This document shows positions 52,916 through 61,202 of a DNA stretch of 64,000 nt, piece after piece. Position numbers and translations under genes: made by a program. The stretch spans positions 992,001-1,056,000 of the forward strand of contig NZ_VSRN01000001.1 in NCBI RefSeq assembly GCF_008369915.1, in the 5' to 3' direction. The notes beneath the pieces were generated by a model. That model did no database searches and had not been told where the DNA came from. It saw nothing but the letters and a program-made list of their open reading frames with translations. This stretch comes from Dyadobacter sp. UC 10 (lineage in GTDB: Bacteria; Bacteroidota; Bacteroidia; Cytophagales; Spirosomataceae). Positions within the stretch are counted from its first letter, which is position 1. Every line of letters starts with the position of its first letter.

Positions 52916-54052
52916 ATGACATTTCAGGAATTAGAACTCATCGAGCCTATTACGAAGGCTCTGAAAGAAGAAGGATACAACACCCCCACCCCCATTCAGG
53001 CAAAAGCAATCCCCATTATTTTAAATCAGAAAGACCTGCTGGGCTGCGCGCAGACGGGTACTGGTAAAACGGCCGCTTTTGCGATACCAATGATCCAGCT
53101 GCTTTATAACAAACCGGTTGGAAATAGTGAGAGGCAACGCATTCGTGCGTTGATATTGACCCCGACCCGGGAGTTGGCTATTCAGATCGGAGAAAGCTTT
53201 GCCGCTTACGGACGCCATACCGGCTTGAAGCACACTGTTGTTTTCGGAGGCGTTGGTCAGAAACCTCAGACCGATGCATTGCGTTGGGGAGTTGATATTC
53301 TGATAGCAACACCTGGCCGCTTACTTGACCTCATCAATCAGGGATTTATAAAGCTGAACCAGCTTGAATTTTTTGTACTGGATGAAGCCGATCGCATGCT
53401 CGACATGGGATTTGTCCACGATGTAAAAAAAGTATTGCGGTTATTGCCACAGAAAAGGCAATCGCTTTTTTTCTCCGCCACAATGCCTCCGGCAATCGTA
53501 GCGCTGGCCAATACCATACTTGATCAGCCTGTTAAAGTGGAGGTAACACCCGTTTCTTCAACCGCCGATACCATCAGACAATCGGTATTTTTTGTTGATA
53601 AATCAGACAAGAATAATCTGCTGCTTCACATACTTAAAGATCAGTCCATTTCGACAGCGCTTGTATTTACACGCACCAAGCACGGTGCAGATAAGGTAGT
53701 GAAGGTGTTGAGAAAAGCAGGCGTAACATCGGAAGCTATCCACGGAAATAAATCCCAGAATGCACGTCAGACTGCATTAAAGAATTTTAAAAGCCAGACT
53801 ACCAGGGTTTTGGTTGCAACCGATATCGCTGCACGAGGAATCGACGTAGACGATCTGACTCATGTGATCAACTACGAAATCCCCAATGTTCCGGAAACTT
53901 ACGTTCACCGCATTGGCCGGACTGGTCGTGCAGGAGCGAAAGGAATTGCGTTTTCGTTTTGCGACAGGGAAGAAAAGCTCTTCTTGCGTGACATTCACAA
54001 ACTGATTGCCAAGAACATTCCGGTCGAAAACGATCATCCATTTGCATTGTAA
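52916..54052 (+). CDS. DEAD-box RNA helicase
   Basis: This 378-residue ATP-dependent RNA helicase has all core motifs: Q motif YNTPTPIQAKAIPIIL, motif I AQTGTGKTAAF, Ia PTRELAIQ, motif II DEADRMLDMGF, motif III FFSATMP, motif IV region TALVFTRTKHGADKVV, motif V VLVATDIAARGIDV and motif VI HRIGRTGRAG. It stops soon after motif VI, so it lacks the basic C-terminal tail of RhlE-type enzymes and is a minimal two-domain form. It is followed by a rhodanese gene after 2 bp. Likely roles are ribosome assembly or RNA turnover. Confidence 0.95.
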   Translation: MTFQELELIEPITKALKEEGYNTPTPIQAKAIPIILNQKDLLGCAQTGTGKTAAFAIPMIQLLYNKPVGNSERQRIRALILTPTRELAIQIGESFAAYGRHTGLKHTVVFGGVGQKPQTDALRWGVDILIATPGRLLDLINQGFIKLNQLEFFVLDEADRMLDMGFVHDVKKVLRLLPQKRQSLFFSATMPPAIVALANTILDQPVKVEVTPVSSTADTIRQSVFFVDKSDKNNLLLHILKDQSISTALVFTRTKHGADKVVKVLRKAGVTSEAIHGNKSQNARQTALKNFKSQTTRVLVATDIAARGIDVDDLTHVINYEIPNVPETYVHRIGRTGRAGAKGIAFSFCDREEKLFLRDIHKLIAKNIPVENDHPFAL

Positions 54053-54054
54053 AA

Positions 54055-54354
54055 ATGCGCCGCAGTTATTCGGATATAGAATTGTCGGAAGCGCTCGAAC
54101 TAGTGAAAAAACCTGGTTCGGTGCTTGTTGACGTTCGTGAGCCGTGGGAATTTGAAGAGTTTAATGAAGGCGGCATTAATATTCCGCTCGCAGAAATTCG
54201 TGAGCAACGCAATTTACTGGAACCTTACAATACAATTATAGTGATCTGCACCAACGGTGTTCGCAGCAAAGTGGCTGCGATGGATTATTGCCGGGTGCCG
54301 GAATGGAGTGAAAAATCCATTCTGCACGTTCACGGAGGCATTTTAGGAGATTGA
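54055..54354 (+). CDS. Single-domain rhodanese-like protein
   Basis: This 99-residue cytosolic protein has the rhodanese fold: VLVDVREPWEFEEFNEGGIN (CH2A-type start) and the active-site loop VICTNGVRSKVAA, in which the catalytic cysteine is present. Such proteins transfer sulfane sulfur or act as thiol switches. It begins 2 bp after the helicase stop and is probably translated from the same message. It converges on dapF with only 12 bp between stops, where a small stem (CTTGCCG/CGGCAAG) is found. The partner is unknown. Confidence 0.92.
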   Translation: MRRSYSDIELSEALELVKKPGSVLVDVREPWEFEEFNEGGINIPLAEIREQRNLLEPYNTIIVICTNGVRSKVAAMDYCRVPEWSEKSILHVHGGILGD

Positions 54355-54355
54355 G

Positions 54356-54381
54356 CTTGCCGGATCTTAGGATTCGGCAAG
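54356..54381. terminator. Small hairpin between the convergent rhodanese and dapF genes
   Basis: CTTGCCG (54356-54362) pairs with CGGCAAG (54375-54381) across a 12-nt loop spanning the dapF stop. There is no T run, so termination is only a suggestion. Confidence 0.35.
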
Positions 54382-55152
54382 TAGCTCCCCTTCAAATACC
54401 CTTTCCGCAGGGCCGATCAAATAAATATCACTGAGCTCTCCTTCTGAATTCACAGAATAGGCAACTTCCAGTGTTCCGCCGATCGTTTCCACTTTCACCG
54501 GACTTTCCCAGCCTTTTCTTAAATGAGCAGATAATGCGCAGGCAGTCACGCCCGTGCCACAACTGTAAGTTTCATCCTCTACGCCGCGCTCGTAAGTTCT
54601 TACACTGAGGTGGTTACCTTCAATTACTTCAACAAAATTTACATTAGTACCACCTTTCGGTCCGTAAACCGATCCGTAACGGATCTCGCTGCCGATGTTC
54701 ACAACATCTACATCAGTAACATCCTCCACGTAAGTCACGTAGTGCGGCGAGCCGGTATTCATGAAATCAAACTCGTCGTAGCGCTCCAAATCCTTTACAC
54801 CCGACATTCTCAGCCTGATAATGTCGCCTTCGACGTTTGCCTCGTGCTCTCCATCTACGGCGATAAATTTGGTCTGATCTGTAAATAACCCAAGATCTTT
54901 CGCAAACCGAACCACACAGCGGCCGCCATTTCCGCACATACTTCCCTCTCCTCCGTCGGCATTGAAATACACCATTCTGAAATCATAATCCGCTGCATTT
55001 TGCAACAGGATCAGCCCGTCGGCTCCTACTCCGAACCTCCGGTGGCAGATAGATGCGATAAATTCTTTGGAAACCGGAAATTGCAGATTCCGGTCGTCGA
55101 CCATCACGAAGTCATTTCCGGTACCCTGGTATTTATAAAAAGCGATTTTCAT
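54367..55152 (-). CDS. dapF: Diaminopimelate epimerase
   Basis: This 261-residue enzyme converts LL- to meso-diaminopimelate for lysine and peptidoglycan. Motifs are YQGTGNDFVMVDDRNLQFP, NADGGEGSMCGNGGRCVVRF with the first catalytic cysteine, and EDETYSCGTGVTACAL with the second. LRMSGVKDLERYDEFDF and FMNTGSPHYVTYV fill the expected mid region. Length is normal. It is the second DAP-pathway gene in the window (dapA at 26364). A 20-nt palindrome lies 16 bp upstream of its start. Confidence 0.97.
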   Translation of the reverse strand: MKIAFYKYQGTGNDFVMVDDRNLQFPVSKEFIASICHRRFGVGADGLILLQNAADYDFRMVYFNADGGEGSMCGNGGRCVVRFAKDLGLFTDQTKFIAVDGEHEANVEGDIIRLRMSGVKDLERYDEFDFMNTGSPHYVTYVEDVTDVDVVNIGSEIRYGSVYGPKGGTNVNFVEVIEGNHLSVRTYERGVEDETYSCGTGVTACALSAHLRKGWESPVKVETIGGTLEVAYSVNSEGELSDIYLIGPAERVFEGELLAES

Positions 55153-55167
55153 TGTTTTGTGGCTTGG

Positions 55168-55187
55168 CCGTCGGTTGAAACCGACGG
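55168..55187. repeat. 20-nt palindrome upstream of dapF
   Basis: CCGTCGGTTGAAACCGACGG has perfect 9-bp arms around GA. A second palindrome, CGAGGATTCCTCG, follows at about 55199-55211, then CGGTCTAAACCG. The cluster resembles a small intergenic palindromic repeat. Confidence 0.55.
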
Positions 55188-55237
55188 GTAGTGATGGCGA
55201 GGATTCCTCGGTCTAAACCGGCAGGCTATTTAAAAAC

Positions 55238-55272
55238 AAAACCCTGCAAGAAATAATCACCTGCAGGGTTTT
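55238..55272 (-). terminator. Intrinsic terminator after rplS
   Basis: On the minus strand AAAACCCTGCA pairs with TGCAGGGTTTT (55262-55272 with 55238-55248), followed by GTTTTTAAA. It lies about 20 bp after the rplS stop. Confidence 0.85.
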
Positions 55273-55292
55273 AAATTTTTAGCGAGAAGTTA

Positions 55293-55655
55293 TTACTTCG
55301 TCACTTTAAGCTCTTTAATGCGAGCAGCTTTACCCTGACGTCCACGCAGATAGAACAAACGTGAGCGGCGCACCTTACCGCGACGAATCAATTCGATTTT
55401 TGCGATACTTGGTGAAAGGATTGGGAAAACGCGTTCAACACCTATGCCATTTGATATTTTACGTACTGTAAAGGTTTCACCACTTGAGCTAAGATTGCGG
55501 CGTTGCATAACGGTACCCTGAAACTGCTGGATACGCTCTTTGTTACCTTCACGAATCTTAACGTGTACGTTGATTGTGTCGCCTGATCCGAAATCAGGGT
55601 ACTCGGATTTACGATTTTCAATCGTAGCTTCTACGAGTTTAATAAGTTCACTCAT
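55293..55655 (-). CDS. rplS: 50S ribosomal protein L19
   Basis: This 120-residue ribosomal protein lies at the 30S-50S interface. Motifs include [40 protein letters not shown] and [20 protein letters not shown], ending [17 protein letters not shown], all typical of L19. It stands alone rather than with rpsP/trmD. A TAGCTTTG -7 element lies 91 bp upstream, leaving a leader with a GGGGCGTCACCCC stem. A strong terminator follows. Confidence 0.98.
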   Translation of the reverse strand: MSELIKLVEATIENRKSEYPDFGSGDTINVHVKIREGNKERIQQFQGTVMQRRNLSSSGETFTVRKISNGIGVERVFPILSPSIAKIELIRRGKVRRSRLFYLRGRQGKAARIKELKVTK

Positions 55656-55689
55656 GACGAATGCTTTTTGAATTTAAAGTGATAGCTTG

Positions 55690-55760
55690 TTCTCAGCGGA
55701 CGGGGTGACGCCCCTTCATTCAAAACAACCTTGGGAAAAACGAGTGCAAAGCTAAGATTA
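55690..55760 (-). promoter_or_regulatory. Promoter and structured leader of rplS
   Basis: The minus-strand -7 element TAGCTTTG is at 55747-55754. The transcribed leader contains GGGGCGTCACCCC, a stable short stem, about 50 bp before the ATG. Autoregulatory leaders are known for several ribosomal protein genes; this one is only a candidate. Confidence 0.45.
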
Positions 55761-55894
55761 TTTCTGCTTATCCGAAAGTTTTGATAAGCATTATTTCTAA
55801 AAATTCCCTCGTTTTTCAGGTATAGTAAGTTGAGAGGCACAACTGATTGGCACAGAGATTTAGGACGGATATTGAAAAGGATTTTATTATTAAT

Positions 55895-57376
55895 ATGAAA
55901 ATACTCACTGCCGCACAGATTAGATCGATCGATCAATATACGATACAGAATGAACCGATATCATCAATCGATCTGATGGAAAGGGCTTCCAATGCATTTG
56001 TTAACTGGTTTCGTAATCAATTTGTGAATACCCGGCCCGTCTGCGTTTTTTGCGGAAAAGGAAATAATGGCGGTGACGGATTGGCAATTGCGCGGCTGCT
56101 TAATCAATTGAGTTACGACGTAAAAGTGATCATCGCCGACTACACAGCAAATGAATCGCAAGACTTTAGTCAAAATCTGAACCGGCTGCAAGCGCATTTA
56201 AAGCCAGCTACAATTCATTCCGACGATCAATTTCCTGCACTTGCGCCGAATGTTGTCATAATTGATGCACTACTTGGCTCTGGTCTGTCGCGGCCAGTAG
56301 AGGGTTTGCTGGCAGCTATTATTCAGAAGATCAACGAACTGCCCAATAGAGTCGTCGCCGTTGATATTGCGAGCGGGCTTTTCATGGACAAGGCAAATTC
56401 AAAAAATGATCCTATCATCAAGCCTGATCACACGGTTACATTCCAGTTGCCGAAACTACCATTTTTGTTACCCCAGAATGCGCGTTATGCAGGCGATTGG
56501 CATATTGTGGATATTGGGTTAAGTGAAAAATATATTCAGGAACTGCATACTCCTTATCATTTTACTGACAGAACCAGGGCTGAAAAAATCATTAAGCCGA
56601 GGGACAAGTTTTCTCATAAAGGCACCTTCGGCCATGCATTGCTGCTGGCTGGCAGTTTTGGTAAAATGGGCGCGGCGATTCTTGCCGGAAGAGCTTGTCT
56701 TCGCTCGGGAGTTGGGTTGCTAACCATGCACGTCCCTGTTTGCGGCTACGAAATCGTGCAGATATCCGCACCAGAAGCAATGGCATCGATCGATAAAAAC
56801 GACCAGCATGTCAGTCAGTTTCCGGAGCTGGGTTCGTACTCGGCTGTGGGCGTTGGCCCCGGGGTTGGTCAGGAGCCGGTAACGATTGCAATGCTGGAAG
56901 AGCTGTTGGATCAGGTCAAAGTACCGCTTATTATTGACGCAGATGCATTAAATATTCTCTCAATCCACAGACATTTGCTTGATAAATTACCACCCAATAC
57001 CATTCTCACGCCACACCCGAAGGAATTTCAACGACTGGCCGGAGAAAGCAGTGACGAATATGAACGCCTGGAACTGGCGAGGGAATTCGCAGGAAAGTAT
57101 CAGGTTATTATCTGCCTGAAAGGAGCAAATACCGCAGTGATCCTTCCTAACGGAGAAGTCCATTTCAACTCTACCGGAAACCCGGGAATGGCAACCGGGG
57201 GTACCGGCGATGTGTTGACCGGCATTATTACCGGCCTGCTCGCTCAGAAATACAGCCCAGCCGAGGCGGCTATCTTAGGTGTGTACCAACACGGAATCGC
57301 CGGAGACCGCGCCGCCGCGAAAAAAGGACAAATCGCAATGATCGCGTCGGATCTGGTTGAGGGGCTGGGGTGGTAA
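55895..57376 (+). CDS. nnr: Bifunctional NAD(P)H-hydrate epimerase / ADP-dependent dehydratase
   Basis: The ATG at 55895 gives 493 residues (MKILTAAQIRSIDQYTIQNE); a TTG at 55847 was rejected. Residues about 1-215 are the YjeF_N epimerase domain (CGKGNNGGDGLAIARLL, DALLGSGLSRPVEG). Residues about 225-493 are the YjeF_C kinase-like dehydratase (HKGTFGHALLLAGSFGKMGA, DADALNIL, TPHPKEFQRLAG, NPGMATGGTGDVLTGIITGL). Together they repair damaged NADH and NADPH hydrates. Length and domain order fit the bacterial fused enzyme. It is divergent from rplS. Confidence 0.97.
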   Translation: MKILTAAQIRSIDQYTIQNEPISSIDLMERASNAFVNWFRNQFVNTRPVCVFCGKGNNGGDGLAIARLLNQLSYDVKVIIADYTANESQDFSQNLNRLQAHLKPATIHSDDQFPALAPNVVIIDALLGSGLSRPVEGLLAAIIQKINELPNRVVAVDIASGLFMDKANSKNDPIIKPDHTVTFQLPKLPFLLPQNARYAGDWHIVDIGLSEKYIQELHTPYHFTDRTRAEKIIKPRDKFSHKGTFGHALLLAGSFGKMGAAILAGRACLRSGVGLLTMHVPVCGYEIVQISAPEAMASIDKNDQHVSQFPELGSYSAVGVGPGVGQEPVTIAMLEELLDQVKVPLIIDADALNILSIHRHLLDKLPPNTILTPHPKEFQRLAGESSDEYERLELAREFAGKYQVIICLKGANTAVILPNGEVHFNSTGNPGMATGGTGDVLTGIITGLLAQKYSPAEAAILGVYQHGIAGDRAAAKKGQIAMIASDLVEGLGW

Positions 57377-57446
57377 TATTCCTAAAAAAATTGTTACCAA
57401 ATGAAGGACTGAGCGTCTCAATAGAAACTAATCTATTGAAGCTAAA

Positions 57447-57725
57447 TTGGCGCCACTTAAATTTATTTGGGATACGGGTAACAAAAGTAAATCTGAGGAA
57501 AAGCATTGCATCAGCAACCTGGAAGCAGAAAGCATTTTTAAAGATCCAGCTAAACTGGTCATTATTAGCAACAGATCGAGAGAAGTTCGTTTCCTTTGTA
57601 TCGGTCGAAGCTATCTCAGCAGAATGTTAACTTCATATTTTATAATCAGAGATGGAAAAGTCAGGATCATCGGGACAAGAGCTGCCCGGCAAAAAGAAAA
57701 GGAAATGTATAACAAAAGAGGATAA
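57447..57725 (+). CDS. brnT: BrnT-like toxin
   Basis: This 92-residue protein with a TTG start resembles BrnT ribonuclease toxins in overall pattern. LKFIWDTGNKSKSEEKHCIS matches the FxWDxxKxxxNxxKHGIS start, with the usual glycine replaced by cysteine. EAESIFKDP follows, and GKVRIIGTRAARQKEKEMY matches the RIISARxAxxxExxxY end. The middle (residues 40-65) is less regular than in typical members. The expected BrnA antitoxin with a ribbon-helix-helix end was not found downstream. The gene may be decaying or may have an unusual partner. It lies between nnr and feoB. Confidence 0.6.
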   Translation: MAPLKFIWDTGNKSKSEEKHCISNLEAESIFKDPAKLVIISNRSREVRFLCIGRSYLSRMLTSYFIIRDGKVRIIGTRAARQKEKEMYNKRG

Positions 57726-57870
57726 CGCTTTCTTTGTCCGGGACATTCCAAAGAATGTCAGGCTTAAAGATTTTGACAGAATCCTGGAAAGCGATTTATC
57801 CGAAGTCTGTCTCCTTTCACGTCATAAGAAAATCGAACTAAAAGATCTGCGAACCATCTCAACTCATTAA
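57652..57870 (+). CDS. Short ORF after brnT, unrecognised
   Basis: This possible 72-residue protein overlaps brnT by 74 bp in the +1 frame and ends 12 bases inside the convergent feoB gene. It takes the place where a brnA antitoxin gene would be. Its sequence (TKEDNAFFVRDIPKNVRLKD near the middle) does not show the BrnA ribbon-helix-helix pattern. It may be a divergent antitoxin, a remnant or chance reading frame. Confidence 0.3.
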   Translation: MEKSGSSGQELPGKKKRKCITKEDNAFFVRDIPKNVRLKDFDRILESDLSEVCLLSRHKKIELKDLRTISTH

Positions 57871-59994
57871 CTGATAAACCACAAACGCCGATCCGTAAGC
57901 CAGTATCATTAAATATGCCAGCTGGATCATCGGCCATTTCCAGCCGTGGGTTTCGCGTTGTACTACGGCGATCGTGCTCATACACATCATAGCGAATACG
58001 TAGAACATCAATAGCGAAAAACAAACCGCAGGCGTAAACATCGCTTCGCCGGTCTCCGGGTTTTTCTCCTGCAAAAGCCGCTGCTTCACGGTTGGGACAT
58101 CTTCCGAATCTCCGCTGATACTATATATGGTCGCCATTGTACCAACAAAAACTTCCCGCGCGGCAAAGGAAGCAAGTAATGCAATGCCGATTTTCCAGTC
58201 ATATCCCAGAGGCCGGATCGCAGGCTCGATAAACCGACCGAAATGACCTGCATAGGAATGTTCCAGACGAGCAGAGGAAACTGCGGCATCAATTTCTTCC
58301 TGAGGCGCATTAGACATTTTTGCAACAGCCTGCTCCTCCGCAATTTCCATACGATCACCGGGTCCGTAGCTGGCCAATACCCAAAGGATAATCGAGATCG
58401 CCATAATCACCTTTCCCGCTTCAAAAACAAAGGATTTGACACTGTCATACATCGTAAAAGCGACGTGTCCCCAGCGTGGCAATTTGTAAGAAGGCATTTC
58501 CAGCATAAAATAGCTGGGTTCTTTTCGAGGAATAAAAAGTGAAAGCAGCCAGGCTGAAAACAGCGCGCCTATCAATCCCATTGCATATAAACCCAGTAAA
58601 ACCAGTCCCTGCAGATTCAGAAAGCCTAAAACAGTGGTGGAAGGAATTACCAGCGCGATTAGTATTGTGTATATAGGAAGCCGCGCCGAGCAGCTCATCA
58701 AAGGCGTCACCAGGATTGTCAACAACCGTTCATACCTGCTGCTGATACTTCTGGTGGTCATTATGGCCGGTACCGCGCAGGCTGCGCCTGAAATAAGCGG
58801 AACAACACTCCTACCATTCAAGCCAAATGGGCGCATCAATTTGTCCATAATCACCATCACCCGCGCCATGTATCCCGACTCCTCCAATAGCGATACCAAT
58901 GCGAAAAGAATACCGATCGGAGGAATGAACACGATAATCCCGGCGATTCCAGCAAGTATACCGTTGGTAATCAGGTCATTCAAAACACCTTCCGGAAGCG
59001 TCGCTTTGGTCCACTCTATGATTTGGGCAATTCCTGCATCGAGCAGGTCGCTTGGGTAGGTGGCCCAGGCAAATATGGCCTGAAATACGATGATCAGTAC
59101 AATCAAAAAACATACGTAACCCCAAAACGGATGCAACAGAATACTATCCAGTTTCCTGGTCCAGTAGGGCTGCTCCGTGGCACCCTGCGATTTCACCGAT
59201 TTCGAAACAATCGGCTTGATCTTCTCGTAACGGGCAATTGTCTCAGTCGCTAAAAAATTATTTTCATCAAAACCATATTTCTCGATCAGTTTGTCCAGTC
59301 GAGTCCTGGCCGGTTGTTCCAGGAATGAAAAGTTGTCGTGCTGACAAACATACTGCAACGCAACATAGTCATTATCAAGATTATAGATCTCCCTAACCTC
59401 CCCTATCAGACTTACCTCACTTTCCTTCGGCTCATAAAAATATTCCTGAACAGGCTGTACATCACGCTGATACACCTGCTGAACAGCTTCTTTTAATTTG
59501 TCAATCCCTTTTCCCGTTCGTGCATTGATATTGACGACCGGTACATTCAGCTGCATGGCGAGCTGAACGGCATTGACTGCCAGTTTCATACTTTCGGCGA
59601 CGTCCAGCATATTCAGTGCAACCACGGAAGGTATGCCCAAATCACGGATTTCAGTAAAAAGCAGGAGATTTCTTTGAAGATTGGACGCATCGATCACCAC
59701 GATCACCACATCCGGGAAGTCGGGATGCTTCGGGTTGGCCAGGATATCCATTACCACCGTTTCATCCTTGGATTTTGGATAAATACTATAAAGTCCGGGC
59801 AGGTCTACCAATACTACATTTTTGTCTTCGGACCCGTTATTTGCCGGAATTTTAAATGTACCTGATTTTTTGGAGACGGTTACGCCCGGAAAATTGCCTG
59901 TTTTCTGACGTAACCCTGTTAATGCATTAAATAATGTCGATTTGCCGGCATTCGGGTTACCTACCAGCGCAACTTTTATATTTCCTTGTTTCAA
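57859..59994 (-). CDS. feoB: Ferrous iron transport protein B
   Basis: This 711-residue inner-membrane Fe2+ transporter has an N-terminal G domain: G1 GNPNAGKSTLFN (12-23), a threonine-containing switch region FPGVTVSKK, G3 DLPGLYS and G4-like NMLDVAE. A helical spacer follows, then membrane segments from about residue 285. Two gate motifs, FLIVLIIVFQAIFAW and FVFEAGKVIMAISIILWVLA, flank the conserved VPLISGAACAVPAIM and SARLPIYTILIALVIP cores. AREVFVGTMATIYS near the end is typical. It follows feoA by 28 bp. No FeoC gene was seen. Confidence 0.97.
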   Translation of the reverse strand: MKQGNIKVALVGNPNAGKSTLFNALTGLRQKTGNFPGVTVSKKSGTFKIPANNGSEDKNVVLVDLPGLYSIYPKSKDETVVMDILANPKHPDFPDVVIVVIDASNLQRNLLLFTEIRDLGIPSVVALNMLDVAESMKLAVNAVQLAMQLNVPVVNINARTGKGIDKLKEAVQQVYQRDVQPVQEYFYEPKESEVSLIGEVREIYNLDNDYVALQYVCQHDNFSFLEQPARTRLDKLIEKYGFDENNFLATETIARYEKIKPIVSKSVKSQGATEQPYWTRKLDSILLHPFWGYVCFLIVLIIVFQAIFAWATYPSDLLDAGIAQIIEWTKATLPEGVLNDLITNGILAGIAGIIVFIPPIGILFALVSLLEESGYMARVMVIMDKLMRPFGLNGRSVVPLISGAACAVPAIMTTRSISSRYERLLTILVTPLMSCSARLPIYTILIALVIPSTTVLGFLNLQGLVLLGLYAMGLIGALFSAWLLSLFIPRKEPSYFMLEMPSYKLPRWGHVAFTMYDSVKSFVFEAGKVIMAISIILWVLASYGPGDRMEIAEEQAVAKMSNAPQEEIDAAVSSARLEHSYAGHFGRFIEPAIRPLGYDWKIGIALLASFAAREVFVGTMATIYSISGDSEDVPTVKQRLLQEKNPETGEAMFTPAVCFSLLMFYVFAMMCMSTIAVVQRETHGWKWPMIQLAYLMILAYGSAFVVYQLMS

Positions 59995-60022
59995 TGGAGC
60001 AATTAATAAACAACGTGTAAAC

Positions 60023-60250
60023 CTACTCTAACTCAATCACGGAAGCCTCATTCAGGCGTAGCGACAAGCTGTACTGACCACTCACGTTAATGCAAATCGG
60101 GTCGCCCAGAGGTGCAATTGCATCAAGCCTTACTTCCGAGCCGGGCAGACAGCCCATTTCCAGCAATTTCAAGGACATATCGCGGTCTGTAAAGGATTTT
60201 ATAATTCCTGTTTCACCTTTACGAAGCTGTGATACTGTTCTCGGCTGCAT
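60023..60250 (-). CDS. feoA: Ferrous iron transport protein A
   Basis: This 75-residue SH3-like cytosolic protein supports FeoB. The LRKGETGIIKSFTDRDMSLK start, LLEMGCLPGSEVRLDAIAPL core and ISVSGQYSLSLR-type end follow the FeoA pattern closely. It is the first gene of a feoAB operon and lies divergent from the ccm run. No Fur-type site was identified by eye upstream. Confidence 0.95.
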   Translation of the reverse strand: MQPRTVSQLRKGETGIIKSFTDRDMSLKLLEMGCLPGSEVRLDAIAPLGDPICINVSGQYSLSLRLNEASVIELE

Positions 60251-60399
60251 CTATCCTTATTTAGATTCATTTTATTTAAACCACAAATAAAGCACTATCC
60301 ACCCGCAATTCAAATATTTCCGGACGGAATATAGCCTGTGCTTGTCCCTGATCAGCCAAAATCCTGACCGTTTTATTATTTCCCTCGGCCTTTATGTCG

Positions 60400-60407
60400 T
60401 ATTTTTG
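60400..60407 (+). promoter_or_regulatory. Bacteroidota-type -7 element before ccmB (TATTTTTG)
   Basis: This TAnnTTTG match lies 87 bases before the chosen ccmB start in the 244-bp gap between feoA and ccmB. Confidence 0.45.
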
Positions 60408-60494
60408 CAGCTCGAAACGAGGAATCATTTTGTAACGATTTCCGGATCTACAAGTATCCCGCAGGGGCAGACCGCCCATAGCCGATTGCAAGAT

Positions 60495-61157
60495 TTGAAC
60501 GAGATCAGAACCCTTATCTGGAAAGAAGTAACGCTGGAATGGAGGCAGAAATATGCGCTCAGCGGTATGCTGCTATATGTGGTCAGCACTGTTTTCGTGG
60601 CTTACCTCAGTTTCAGTCTGCGCAGAAATCAGCTCACTCCAATCGTCTGGAATACCTTATTCTGGATCATTATATTGTTCACCGCCGTCAATGCAGTTGC
60701 TAAAAGCTTTTCGCAGGAACGCTACGGCCGGCTGATCTACTATTACAGCTTATGCAGCCCGCAAGCGATCATTATATCCAAGATCATTTACAACTCACTC
60801 ATTATGTTAACGTTGTCGGGTATTGGATTCGCAATTTATTCGCTGGTAATGGGAAATCCGGTGGGCGATATTGGTCTTTATTTAATCAGTATAGTACTTG
60901 CAGCGATCGGTTTTGCTTCGGTTCTGACATTAATAGCCGGCATTGCTTCCAAAGCAGATAACAGCGCCACTTTAATGGCCGTACTCAGTTTCCCTATTAT
61001 CCTGCCCATGCTGCTGATGACGATCAAGCTGGCCAAAAACGCGCTCGACGGCCTCGACTGGTCGGTTAGCACGGACGAAATCACCACACTATTATCTATT
61101 GATCTCATAGTAATAACACTTAGCTACCTGCTTTTTCCTTATTTATGGAGAAGTTGA
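60495..61157 (+). CDS. ccmB: Haem exporter subunit CcmB
   Basis: No ATG is available near the family start, so the TTG at 60495 was chosen. It gives 220 residues beginning LNEIRTLIWKEVTLEWRQKY, which matches the usual CcmB length; a longer frame to 60342 is unlike the family. Six membrane helices are visible, with KSFSQERYGRLIYYYSLCSP in the first large loop as in CcmB. CcmB is the membrane subunit of the CcmAB ABC complex in System I cytochrome c maturation. The ATPase gene ccmA is not adjacent, although ccmC follows after 45 bp. Confidence 0.9.
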   Translation: MNEIRTLIWKEVTLEWRQKYALSGMLLYVVSTVFVAYLSFSLRRNQLTPIVWNTLFWIIILFTAVNAVAKSFSQERYGRLIYYYSLCSPQAIIISKIIYNSLIMLTLSGIGFAIYSLVMGNPVGDIGLYLISIVLAAIGFASVLTLIAGIASKADNSATLMAVLSFPIILPMLLMTIKLAKNALDGLDWSVSTDEITTLLSIDLIVITLSYLLFPYLWRS

Positions 61158-61202
61158 TTTTCGCAGGCGTGCAGGGTTAAAATTTTAGTAACAAGACTCA
61201 AA

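Noticed and set aside
57370-57630. 86-residue plus-strand ORF overlapping brnT
   Set aside because: It resembles no family and is in a different frame from the BrnT-like ORF, which fits a known pattern.
60276-60491. Minus-strand ORF in the gap upstream of ccmB
   Set aside because: There are no recognisable features, and the gap is better explained as the ccmB leader and feoA promoter region.
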